Shown here: positions 35,144 through 42,772 of the stretch, one piece after another | Layout of the letters: every line of letters begins with the position of its first letter | Numbering within the stretch: the first letter of the stretch is position 1 | NCBI RefSeq assembly: GCF_010548275.1 | Contig: NZ_JAAGLT010000001.1 | Location: 372,001 to 436,000 of the forward strand | Direction: 5' to 3' | From: Streptomyces sp. SID12488 | Lineage (GTDB): Bacteria; Actinomycetota; Actinomycetes; Streptomycetales; Streptomycetaceae | Length of the DNA stretch: 64,000 nt | Program-made: the position numbers and the translations under genes | Notes under the pieces: generated by a model | Seen by the model: only the letters and a program-made list of their open reading frames with translations | The model's database searches: none | Told to the model about the DNA's origin: nothing

Positions 35144-36358
35144 ATGGGCGCCTGGTCCAGGCTGAAGGGCGCGTTCACCCGCGACGCGCAGATCACGTCC
35201 GCCGAGGATCTCCTCGCGCGTTCCCGCGAGGGGCGCACCAACCGGGTGCACGTCACCAACGAGACGGCGCTGCGGAACTCGGCGGTGTGGGCGTGCCTGC
35301 GCCTGCGTGCGGACCTCATGTCGTCGTTCCCGATCGACGTGTACCGGTACGTCAACGGGATCCAGGTAGAGGTGCCGAAGCCTCCCGTCCTGGTCGCCCC
35401 GGGCGGCCTGGAGGTCGGCATCAAGGAGTGGGTGTACTCCACGGAGTTCGACCTGGACCGGGGCGGAAACTGCTTCGGAATCATCACCGAGCGGACCGGG
35501 GTCATCGGCCCGGACGGGCGCGGCCTGCCCGGGCGCATCGACCTGGTGGAGCTCGGCGCGGTCACCGTCCGGGGCAACGGTTCGACGATCACCAAGTTCG
35601 TCATCAACGGCAAGGAGTACGAGCCGTGGGAGGTCTGGCACGAGAAGCAGTACACCGTGGCCGGCTGCCCGCTCGGCCTGTCTCCCGTGGCGTATGCGGC
35701 GTGGACGATCGAGGAGACGCTGTCGGCGCAGCAGTTCGCCCGTGACTGGTTCGCCGGCGGGGCGGTGCCGCTGGCCGAGCTGAAGAACACGGCGAAGGTG
35801 GTGGGCAAGGATGATGCCCGGGTCGCGCGGGAGAACTTCCGTGCCGCCGTCGACAGCTCCGGCCTGTTCGTCCACGGCATGGACTGGGAGTACAAGCCGA
35901 TCCAGGCTGTCGCCTCGCAGTCCTCGTTCCTCGAGGCCCGCCAGTACGGGGCGCAGGAAATCGCGCGTTTCTTCGGCGTCCCCGGTGACCTGATCGACGT
36001 GGCCGTGTCGGGCAGCAGCGTCACCTACGCCAACATGACGCAGCGCAACCTCCAGTTCCTGATCATGAATCTGGGTCCTGCGGTGGGCCGTCGCGAGGAC
36101 GCGTTCAGCCGCAAGCTCGTGTCCGGCCCGCGGTTCGTGAAGCTGAACACCGACGCGCTGCTGCGCATGGACCCCGAGGCCCGCGCCCGCACGATCGGCG
36201 CGCGCATCACCAACCGGACGCTCACCCCGTCCGAGGCCCGGGCGCTGGAGAACCTGCCGCCCTTCACCGAGGACCAGCTCGCCGAGTTCGACCGGCTGTT
36301 CGGCTCGCGTTCCGTCCCCGCCCAGCCCACGACCGCCGTACCGGGAGCACCGTCATGA
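35144..36358 (+). CDS. HK97-type portal protein
   Basis: 404 residues from ATG with GGGAGG upstream. RNSAVWACLRLRADLMSSFP near the N-terminus, LSAQQFARDWFAGGAVP and QYGAQEIARFFGVPGDLIDV are typical of the phage portal (HK97 gp3-like) family, and a Pro-rich tail follows. It forms the dodecameric ring at one capsid vertex. The stop codon overlaps the protease start (ATGA). Confidence 0.93.
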   Translation: MGAWSRLKGAFTRDAQITSAEDLLARSREGRTNRVHVTNETALRNSAVWACLRLRADLMSSFPIDVYRYVNGIQVEVPKPPVLVAPGGLEVGIKEWVYSTEFDLDRGGNCFGIITERTGVIGPDGRGLPGRIDLVELGAVTVRGNGSTITKFVINGKEYEPWEVWHEKQYTVAGCPLGLSPVAYAAWTIEETLSAQQFARDWFAGGAVPLAELKNTAKVVGKDDARVARENFRAAVDSSGLFVHGMDWEYKPIQAVASQSSFLEARQYGAQEIARFFGVPGDLIDVAVSGSSVTYANMTQRNLQFLIMNLGPAVGRREDAFSRKLVSGPRFVKLNTDALLRMDPEARARTIGARITNRTLTPSEARALENLPPFTEDQLAEFDRLFGSRSVPAQPTTAVPGAPS

Positions 36359-37026
36359 CCACACCCGCGCTCGCCGCCGCCGCGGCCCGAGCCCAGCAGG
36401 TACGCCAGCGCGCCGACCGTCCCTCGCAGCGGCGCAGCGCCGAGCAGAGCGGATCCCGCGCCGTGATGCGCGCCCGACTGTCCGGCGTGCAGCTGCGCGA
36501 GGCCGACGGGGACGGCGGCACCCTGGAGTTCCTCGGACACGCCACGGTGTACGAGCAGGCCTACGAGATGTGGGACTACTTCGGCCCGTACACCGAGATC
36601 GTCACCGAGGGCGCAGGCTCCGAATCGCTGGCCCGCGCGGACCTCGACGTACCGCTCGTCCTGGGCCACGACCAGCTGCGCCGCATGGCCCGCACGACCA
36701 CCGGCACGCTGCTGCTCGCCGAGGACGGCACCGGCCTGTCCGTCCACGCGCCCGCCCTAGACCCCGCCGACTACGACGTCGCGTACATCGCGCCGAAGCT
36801 GCGCGCGGGCCTGGTCGACGAGATGTCGTTCGCGTTCCGCATCGAGTCGGGCCAGTGGTCCCCGGACTACACCGAGTACCGGATCAACCGGTACGACATC
36901 CACCGCGGCGACGTCGCTATCGTCGGCTACGGCGCCAACCCCCACACCGGCGCAGCACTGCGGCAGCCGGTCGCGCCGACCTCCAGCCGGGCCAGGGCGC
37001 TGCTCGAGATCGCGCTCGCCCGATGA
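36355..37026 (+). CDS. HK97-family prohead protease
   Basis: 223 residues. GHATVYEQAYEMWDYFGPYT, DVPLVLGHDQLRRMARTT with the catalytic His and LVDEMSFAFRI with the catalytic Ser match the U35 prohead protease fold. It matures the capsid by removing the scaffold-like delta domain of the major capsid protein. Coupled to the portal and next genes. Confidence 0.92.
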   Translation: MTTPALAAAAARAQQVRQRADRPSQRRSAEQSGSRAVMRARLSGVQLREADGDGGTLEFLGHATVYEQAYEMWDYFGPYTEIVTEGAGSESLARADLDVPLVLGHDQLRRMARTTTGTLLLAEDGTGLSVHAPALDPADYDVAYIAPKLRAGLVDEMSFAFRIESGQWSPDYTEYRINRYDIHRGDVAIVGYGANPHTGAALRQPVAPTSSRARALLEIALAR

Positions 37027-37313
37027 CGCGCCGCATGCTGCGCCACCGCATCTACGTCACCGGCCAGCCGCAGACCCGCAACATCCACAGTGACCCCGTC
37101 CACGTCGCCGCCGACCGGATCGGCGTCGCCGAGAACGCACCGCACGTCGTCGACTTCTGGGCGGAAGGCTCCCTCGAGGAACCCGGCACCGCCCGGACAT
37201 TCCTCGTCGTGGGCACCGGCCACCCGATCCCCGACGGCGCCCGCCACCGAGGCACCACGCCGCGCACCCCCGACGGCATGGTCTGGCACCTCTACGAGCT
37301 GCCGCCGGCCTGA
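37023..37313 (+). CDS. small phage head-region protein, unknown
   Basis: 96 residues, coupled to the protease gene by ATGA. It resembles small phage proteins with the layout HVAADRIGVAENAPHVVDFW, FLVVGTGHPIPDGARHRGTT and MVWHLYELP; I believe these form a DUF but cannot verify it. The role in head assembly is unproven. Confidence 0.6.
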   Translation: MTRRMLRHRIYVTGQPQTRNIHSDPVHVAADRIGVAENAPHVVDFWAEGSLEEPGTARTFLVVGTGHPIPDGARHRGTTPRTPDGMVWHLYELPPA

Positions 37314-37324
37314 CCCCCTGATCT

Positions 37325-37342
37325 TCCCGCCGCCTGGCGGGA
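37325..37342 (+). terminator. short hairpin upstream of the capsid gene
   Basis: TCCCGCC-GCCT-GGCGGGA folds into a 7-bp stem, 11 bp after the preceding stop codon. The remainder of the 137-bp gap probably holds a capsid promoter. Confidence 0.45.
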
Positions 37343-37450
37343 GTTACTGCCCTGCGCTCTGCGCGCACGAGACCACCCGGCGCGATGCCTCGGGTGGCCG
37401 TCTGTCTGGACACGGGGCGCCTGAATCACGACGACGAAAGGACGACGAGG

Positions 37451-38842
37451 ATGACCCTCGCCGAGCTGATCGCCCAGGCGCGCACCGCCCTGGACACGGC
37501 GATCACCGCACGACAGCAGGAGCAGGACGCGCTGATGGCGCTGCGCTCCGACGACAACCTGACCGAGGACGCGGTCACCGCGCGGGTCGCCACCCGCGAC
37601 GCGGCCGACGCCGAGGTCACCCGCCGCCAGGCCGCGCTCGATGGGCTGGAGGCCGAGCAGGTCCGCGAGGACGAGGTGACCGCTCTGCAGGCGCGCACCG
37701 TCCCGGCCGCCAACCGGGCACCGGCCTACGACCGGGTGCACCGGGTCGGCGCCGAGGAGCGCACCTACCGGCCCGACCAGGACCGGCGGGGCCGACAGTT
37801 CGAGCGTGACGTCGTGGCCGCCGCTCTCGGCGACGACTACGAGGCCCGTGACCGGCTGGCCCGGCACATGGCCGAAGAGCGTGTCGAGCGCGGTTCCCAG
37901 ATCGAGGAGCGTGCGGCCGGTACGGGCGCGTTCGCGGGCCTGGTGGTACCGCAGTACCTGACCGAGCTTTACGCGCCGGCGGCGGCGGCCAAGCGGCCGT
38001 TCGCGGACGCCATCCGGCACCACGACATGCCCTCGCAGGGCATGACGGTCAACCTGTCGCGCATCACCACGGCGACCAGCACCGCCACCCAGACGGAGAA
38101 CGCCGCGGTGTCCGAGACGGACATCGACGACACGCTGCTGACCTTCAACGTGCAGACCAACGCGGGCCAGCAGACGCTGTCCCGGCAGGCCATCGAGCGG
38201 GGCGCCGGCGTGGAGCCGGTTGTCCTCGACGACCTGTTCCGCCGGTACGCGACCACGCTGGACAACACGCTTCTCAATCAGGCCACCAACGGCCTGACCA
38301 ACGTAGCCACCAGCGTCGCCTACACCGACGCCACCCCGACCACGGCCGAGCTGTACCCGAAGCTCCTCGAAGGTCTCTCGGGCGTCGAGGCCGCGCTGCT
38401 GGACATGGCGTCCGGCGAGAACATCGCGGTCATGCACTCCCGCCGCTGGTACTGGATGCAGAACGCCATGGGCTCGACCTGGCCGCTCATCAGCCAGCCC
38501 GGCATCGCCGCGCAGATGTCCGGCACCAACCTGGGTGCCACCTATGGCAGCGGCGTGCGCGGCACGCTGCCCAACGGCACTCCGGTCATCGTCGACAACA
38601 ACATCGGCACGACCCTGGGGGCGGGCACCGAGGACGAGATCTACCTCGTGGACCGCAACGAGTGCCACCTGTGGGAAGACCCGAGCGCTCCGATGTACAT
38701 CCGGGCGGAGCAGACCAAGGCCGCCAGCCTCGGTGTGCTGATGGTCGTGTACGGCTACTTCGCGTACACCCACGTCCGCTACGCCCAGGCCCGGAAGATC
38801 GCGGGCACGGGCCTGATCGCTCCGACGTTCACCGGCGTCTGA
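37451..38842 (+). CDS. major capsid protein, HK97 fold
   Basis: 463 residues. Residues 1-100 are a coiled-coil delta domain (LAELIAQARTALDTAITARQ). The mature part begins near ERAAGTGAFAGLVVPQYLTE and shows the N-arm, P-loop and spine typical of the family (ADAIRHHDMPSQGMTVNLSR, TFNVQTNAGQQTLSRQAIER, AVMHSRRWYWMQNAMG). The ATG follows GACGAGG; a longer in-frame start is less likely. A perfect 16-bp hairpin follows the gene. Confidence 0.93.
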   Translation: MTLAELIAQARTALDTAITARQQEQDALMALRSDDNLTEDAVTARVATRDAADAEVTRRQAALDGLEAEQVREDEVTALQARTVPAANRAPAYDRVHRVGAEERTYRPDQDRRGRQFERDVVAAALGDDYEARDRLARHMAEERVERGSQIEERAAGTGAFAGLVVPQYLTELYAPAAAAKRPFADAIRHHDMPSQGMTVNLSRITTATSTATQTENAAVSETDIDDTLLTFNVQTNAGQQTLSRQAIERGAGVEPVVLDDLFRRYATTLDNTLLNQATNGLTNVATSVAYTDATPTTAELYPKLLEGLSGVEAALLDMASGENIAVMHSRRWYWMQNAMGSTWPLISQPGIAAQMSGTNLGATYGSGVRGTLPNGTPVIVDNNIGTTLGAGTEDEIYLVDRNECHLWEDPSAPMYIRAEQTKAASLGVLMVVYGYFAYTHVRYAQARKIAGTGLIAPTFTGV

Positions 38843-38850
38843 TCCCGACT

Positions 38851-38892
38851 CCGCCGGGCCCGCCCTCATCTCATCCAGGGCGGGCCCGGCGG
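38851..38892 (+). terminator. 16-bp perfect hairpin after the capsid gene
   Basis: CCGCCGGGCCCGCCCT pairs with 38877-38892 around a ten-base loop. It can limit read-through so that capsid is made in excess over tail genes, or protect the capsid message. Confidence 0.7.
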
Positions 38893-38921
38893 GCACGCTC
38901 ACTCACCTCAGGAGTACTGCC

Positions 38922-39161
38922 ATGAGCGACATCCCCCAGACCGAGGACCCGATGGTCGCCGCCCTGCTGCGCGAACGTGCGGGCTACGTCGGACGCAAGG
39001 GCAAGGAGGACCGCGTCGCCGCGGTCGACGAGCAGCTGGAACTGCGCGGCTACGCGCCGGACGGCGAGCGGATCGCCGTCGGCGAGGACGGCGGCGAGCG
39101 GGCAGAGTCGCGGACCACCCCGCCGAAGGGGCGCCAGTCGCGCGCCACCGACAAGGCGTGA
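38922..39161 (+). CDS. small phage head-region protein
   Basis: 79 residues from ATG with AGGAG upstream. MVAALLRERAGYVGRKGKED is followed by a charged, disordered C-terminus. Small proteins of this kind frequently lie between capsid and connector genes. The function is unknown. Confidence 0.6.
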   Translation: MSDIPQTEDPMVAALLRERAGYVGRKGKEDRVAAVDEQLELRGYAPDGERIAVGEDGGERAESRTTPPKGRQSRATDKA

Positions 39162-39162
39162 C

Positions 39163-39759
39163 GTGGCCAACGAGTACGTCACCCTGGAAGACCTGAAGGT
39201 CCAGCTCGGCATCGTCGCCTCCGACGACACCCGCGACGCGCTGCTGGACCGGGCCCGCCGCTCCGCGTCCCGGAGCATCGACAAGACCTGTGGCCGCCGC
39301 TTCTGGCTCGACCCGGTGGCCGTGCAGCGCACGTTCAACCCGCGCGGCAGCATCGTGCGCGAGGACGACGGCGACCTGTTCCTCATCGACGACATCGGCA
39401 GCGCGGCCGGCCTGGTCGTGGAGACCGGATCGGGAGCGTCGTGGACAGCGGTCACCGGATACGAGACGTCCCCCGACAATGCCCTGGCCGACGGCAAGCC
39501 GATCACCGGCCTGCTGCGGCCGTTGGCGACGTGGGGCATCTCGACCACCCGGCTGCGGGTGACCGCCCGGTTCGGCTGGCCGGCTGTTCCGGACGACATC
39601 GCCGAGGCCGCGATGATCCAGGCCTCCCGCCTGTACAAGCGCAAGGACTCACCCGAGGGCATCATCGGCTCGGCCGAGTGGGGCGTGCGCAACCTCAGCC
39701 GCCGGGACCCCGACGTGTGGGCGCTCATCGAGCCGTACATCCTGCCGGGCTTCGGATAA
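39163..39759 (+). CDS. head-tail connector protein
   Basis: 198 residues from GTG. VTLEDLKVQLGIVASDDTRD and SASRSIDKTCGRRFWLDPVA at the N-terminus, and VPDDIAEAAMIQASRLYKRK near the C-terminus, are typical of the gp6-like adaptor family. It likely forms the ring between portal and tail. Confidence 0.78.
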   Translation: MANEYVTLEDLKVQLGIVASDDTRDALLDRARRSASRSIDKTCGRRFWLDPVAVQRTFNPRGSIVREDDGDLFLIDDIGSAAGLVVETGSGASWTAVTGYETSPDNALADGKPITGLLRPLATWGISTTRLRVTARFGWPAVPDDIAEAAMIQASRLYKRKDSPEGIIGSAEWGVRNLSRRDPDVWALIEPYILPGFG

Positions 39760-39769
39760 GGGGGGCACC

Positions 39770-40219
39770 GTGCAGATTTCCGCTGTCCGCGACGCCCTCG
39801 CGGACGCCGCCCGTGTGGTCGTCCTGCCTGCCGGTATCGGGAAGCTGACGTCGACCGGCTACGTACCCGACTCGGTCGTCGTCCCCTGTTTCTTCGTCGC
39901 CGAGGTCGACATCAACTTCGACAAGACCATGGGCCGCGGTACAGACGAGCTGATGTTCACCTGCCGCGTGCTGGCAGGCCGCGCGGATGACCGGTCGTCT
40001 CAGCGGGTCCTGGACGCTCTGCTGTCCGGGGCGGGCGTCGCCTCGCTCAAACAGGCCCTCGAAGCGGCCCGGGGCGCCCCGGGCGAACTCGCCCTCGGCG
40101 GTGCGGCCGACGACCTGCACCTGGAACGGGTGCAGGGCTACCGCTGGTACGAGCACCAGGGATCCAGCTATGTCGGCGCCGAGCTGGCCGTCAAGGTCAT
40201 CGGAGACGGGAACACCTGA
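39770..40219 (+). CDS. tail completion/terminator-type protein
   Basis: 149 residues from GTG with AAGGGGGG upstream. ISAVRDALADAARVVVLPAG, FVAEVDINFDKTMGRGTDEL and WYEHQGSSYVGAELAVKVIG resemble neck or tail-terminator proteins that follow the connector gene. Assigned by gene order and general fold. Confidence 0.65.
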   Translation: MQISAVRDALADAARVVVLPAGIGKLTSTGYVPDSVVVPCFFVAEVDINFDKTMGRGTDELMFTCRVLAGRADDRSSQRVLDALLSGAGVASLKQALEAARGAPGELALGGAADDLHLERVQGYRWYEHQGSSYVGAELAVKVIGDGNT

Positions 40220-40449
40220 TGAAGATCCGCATGACGCAGGCGATGCCCGAGGGCGCCCAGCTCAACGGTGCACCGTGGCCCGCCGAGGGTGAAGAGGCCG
40301 ACGTGCAGACCGCGCAGGGCGCGCACCTGGTGGCCTCCGGCGTCGCTGAGGAAGTCGTCGACGAGGCCGCCGGGGACGGCGGGCCGCCGGGCAAGGAGCC
40401 TCGCCCCCGTACCCGCCGCAAGATCGCCGCCGCCGCCGAGGAGGAGTGA
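40219..40449 (+). CDS. small phage protein, unknown
   Basis: 76 residues. LNGAPWPAEGEEADVQTAQG then LVASGVAEEVVDEAAGDGG and a basic-acidic tail. The start overlaps the preceding TGA. It may be a capsid-decorating or minor connector protein; no motif supports either. Confidence 0.55.
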   Translation: MKIRMTQAMPEGAQLNGAPWPAEGEEADVQTAQGAHLVASGVAEEVVDEAAGDGGPPGKEPRPRTRRKIAAAAEEE

Positions 40450-40450
40450 C

Positions 40451-41188
40451 GTGCCCAAGACCATCCTGACCAACGTGCGGTGCTTCGCCGTGGCCGCCGA
40501 CCTGACCACCGTCTCGAACAAGGTCGAGCTGTCCGCCGAGGTCGAGGCGAAGGACACCACGAACTACGGCTCGGCAGGCTGGAAGGAGAACCTCGGTGGC
40601 CTGGGCTCGGCTGAGATCTCCGCCGAGGGACAGTGGGAGGCCGGGGACCCGTCCAAGGTCGACGACGCGTCCTGGTCGCAGCTCGGCGGGGTCGGCCCGT
40701 GGTCGGTCAGCGCGAACAACGACGCGTCCGTGGGCAGCCTGGCGTACTTCACCAGCGCCCTGCGCGCCGACTACAAACTCGGGGACGCGGTCGGTGAGGT
40801 CGCCCCCTGGACCGGCACCGCGAAGAGCAGCTGGCCGCTGGTACGCGGCCAGTTCGCCCACCCGCCCGGCACCGCCCGCACCGCGACCGGCACGGGCACC
40901 GGCCTCAACCTGGGTGCGGTCGCCCTGAACAAGCGCATGTACGCGGCGCTGCACGTGCTGTCGGTGGCGGGCACCACCCCGTCGATCACCGCGCGCGTGG
41001 AGTCGTCCGTCGACAACACCTTCGCCAGCCCGACGACCCGGCTGACGTTCACCGCGGCGACCGTCGTTGGCGGCCAGATCCAGCGCACCGCGGGCACAGC
41101 CATCACGGACACCTGGTGGCGCATCGCCTGGACGATCTCCGGCACCACTCCGTCGTTCCTGTTCGCCGCCACCCTCGGCATCGGATAG
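40451..41188 (+). CDS. major tail (tube) protein with C-terminal extension
   Basis: 245 residues from GTG. The first 60 residues (TILTNVRCFAVAADLTTVSN, KVELSAEVEAKDTTNYGSAG, WKENLGGLGSAEIS) align position by position with the next gene product. The second half (TGLNLGAVALNKRMYAALHV, TTRLTFTAATVVGGQIQRTA) is a beta-rich added domain. Probably the tail tube subunit or a decorated variant of it. Confidence 0.7.
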   Translation: MPKTILTNVRCFAVAADLTTVSNKVELSAEVEAKDTTNYGSAGWKENLGGLGSAEISAEGQWEAGDPSKVDDASWSQLGGVGPWSVSANNDASVGSLAYFTSALRADYKLGDAVGEVAPWTGTAKSSWPLVRGQFAHPPGTARTATGTGTGLNLGAVALNKRMYAALHVLSVAGTTPSITARVESSVDNTFASPTTRLTFTAATVVGGQIQRTAGTAITDTWWRIAWTISGTTPSFLFAATLGIG

Positions 41189-41257
41189 CCCGCACCCCAC
41201 CTCTGCCCGGCCGGCCTCGGTACGGGTTCCTCGCCATGCCCGGAAAGGGGGCCAGCC

Positions 41258-41668
41258 GTGCCCAAGATGGTTCTGCTCGCCGAGTACCTGTCCATCAACG
41301 CGAACGTCCTGAACACCTACACCAAAAAGGCGGAATTGTCCGTCGAGGTCGAGGAGAAGGACGTCACCAACTACGCCTCGCTGGGCTGGAAGGAAGTCCT
41401 CGGTGGCCTCAAGTCCGCGGAGCTGGGCTGCGAGTTCCTGCAGTCCTTCACCGCCGCGGAACTCGACGCCATCATGTGGCCGCTGCTGGGCCTGGTCGTC
41501 CCGTTCGAGGTGCGCGCCGACCAGGCCGCGGTCGGCACCTCCAACCCGAAGTACACCGGCAGCATCCTGATCAAGGCGTGGAACCCGATCACCGGGTCGG
41601 TCGGTGACGAGGCCACCGTCAGTCTCGGGTTCCCCACCTCGGGGGCCGTGACGAGGGCGACCGTCTGA
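41258..41668 (+). CDS. tail tube protein paralogue (short form)
   Basis: 136 residues from GTG. MVLLAEYLSINANVLNTYTK, KAELSVEVEEKDVTNYASLG and WKEVLGGLKSAELG mirror the preceding protein, and LIKAWNPITGSVGDEATVSL closes the domain. It has no C-terminal extension. Two tandem copies suggest that one builds the tube and the other caps or decorates it. Confidence 0.7.
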   Translation: MPKMVLLAEYLSINANVLNTYTKKAELSVEVEEKDVTNYASLGWKEVLGGLKSAELGCEFLQSFTAAELDAIMWPLLGLVVPFEVRADQAAVGTSNPKYTGSILIKAWNPITGSVGDEATVSLGFPTSGAVTRATV

Positions 41669-42174
41669 TGGCCGGCGGGCCGCCGTTCTCCCTCGGCATC
41701 GAGACGCACGACGGCCTGGCCGCCCTGGTGCGGGCGATCCGCGCTGAGGAGGACGGCAAGGCCCTGCGCAAGGACCTCGCGAAGAACATGCGCGACGCCC
41801 TGCGCCCGGGCGCCCAGCAGGCCAAGGACTCCATCATGGCGATGGTCTCGACGCAGGGCGCGATGCCCGCGCTGCGCTCGTCGATCGCCCGGAAGATCCG
41901 CCCCGAGGTGAAGCTCGGCGGACGCTGGTCCGGCGCCAGGGTCAAAGCGTTCAAGACGAAGAACATCCGGGGCTTCCCCAACGCGCCCAAGAGGACGAAC
42001 AGGGCGTCCGGATGGCGCCACCCCGTGTGGGGCAACCGCGATCAGTGGGTGCAGCAGCGCGGAAAGATCGAGTGGTTCGACCGTTCCTTCACCGGCCGCG
42101 AAGCCCTCTACAAGCAGGCCGTCAACCAGGCCATGGAAGACATGGCCCGCCGCATCGCGGACCGGGCCGGATAG
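41668..42174 (+). CDS. HK97 gp10-like neck or tail protein
   Basis: 168 residues. GLAALVRAIRAEEDGKALRK and NMRDALRPGAQQAKDSIMAM, then basic KAFKTKNIRGFPNAPKRTNR and HPVWGNRDQWVQQRG, resemble phage gp10/minor-tail proteins involved in head-tail joining. ATGA-type overlap with the tube gene. Confidence 0.65.
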   Translation: MAGGPPFSLGIETHDGLAALVRAIRAEEDGKALRKDLAKNMRDALRPGAQQAKDSIMAMVSTQGAMPALRSSIARKIRPEVKLGGRWSGARVKAFKTKNIRGFPNAPKRTNRASGWRHPVWGNRDQWVQQRGKIEWFDRSFTGREALYKQAVNQAMEDMARRIADRAG

Positions 42175-42183
42175 GAGCAAGCC

Positions 42184-42594
42184 GTGTACCTGGTCTACAA
42201 GCCTGAGGGCAGCGAGGAACCGCAGCGCTGGCGCTACAACCCCAAGAAGCTGATGTCCGCCGAGCGGGAGATGCTGGAGCGGCGCACCGGGAAGAACTTC
42301 ACCGAGTTCACCCAGGACGTCATGAAGGGCAACAGCCTGTGCCGGCGCGCGCTGCTGTTCATGTACCTCAAGCGCGTGCACCCGGGCGTGAAGTACGAGG
42401 ACGTCGACTTCGCATGGGACGAACTCACGCTGGAGCACTCCAAGGGTGAGCTGCGCGAGATGCGCAAGAGCGTCGTCGACTCCGTGCCCGCCGCGCAGCT
42501 GGACGCGGTCCTCGCCAAGCTCGACGAGGAGATCGACGAGGCGTTCGAGGACCCTGACGAGCAGGGAAAAGCGAGTCTGCCGATCGCCGGATGA
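42184..42594 (+). CDS. tail assembly chaperone (G-type)
   Basis: 136 residues from GTG. A helical acidic protein (PKKLMSAEREMLERRTGKNF, HSKGELREMRKSVVDSVPAA, LDEEIDEAFEDPDEQGK) immediately before the tape measure. Near its end lies GGGAAAA (42564-42570), in frame as G-GGA-AAA, the same kind of slippery site as GGGAAAG in lambda. A -1 shift there would join it to the next small frame as a G-T fusion. Confidence 0.8.
   Translation: MYLVYKPEGSEEPQRWRYNPKKLMSAEREMLERRTGKNFTEFTQDVMKGNSLCRRALLFMYLKRVHPGVKYEDVDFAWDELTLEHSKGELREMRKSVVDSVPAAQLDAVLAKLDEEIDEAFEDPDEQGKASLPIAG
42564..42570 (+). promoter_or_regulatory. -1 programmed frameshift site GGGAAAA
   Basis: The zero-frame codons are GGA and AAA. 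The heptamer fits X-XXY-YYZ. After a -1 slip the next codons (AGC GAG TCT GCC GAT CGC CGG) read without a stop into the downstream ATG frame. Confidence 0.75.
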
Positions 42595-42746
42595 GGCGAC
42601 TCGGCGACGCCGCGCACCTGCTCGGGATCAAAGGCAGGGACTGGGACACCTTCACCGTCGAGGAGACGGACACCTACCTGGGCTGGCTGGACGCCTACGC
42701 CGAGGCGCAGCAGAAAGCCAACGAGAAGCTCACGTCGGGGCGGTGA
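42591..42746 (+). CDS. T part of the tail assembly chaperone (51 residues)
   Basis: LGDAAHLLGIKGRDWDTFTV and YLGWLDAYAEAQQKANEKL form a small helical domain. It can be translated from its own ATG (overlapping the preceding TGA) or as the C-terminal end of a G-T fusion through the slippery site upstream. Position directly before the tape measure gene is classic. Confidence 0.75.
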   Translation: MRRLGDAAHLLGIKGRDWDTFTVEETDTYLGWLDAYAEAQQKANEKLTSGR

Positions 42747-42772
42747 CGCCCCCTGTCATCAGGGGGTGAGTC

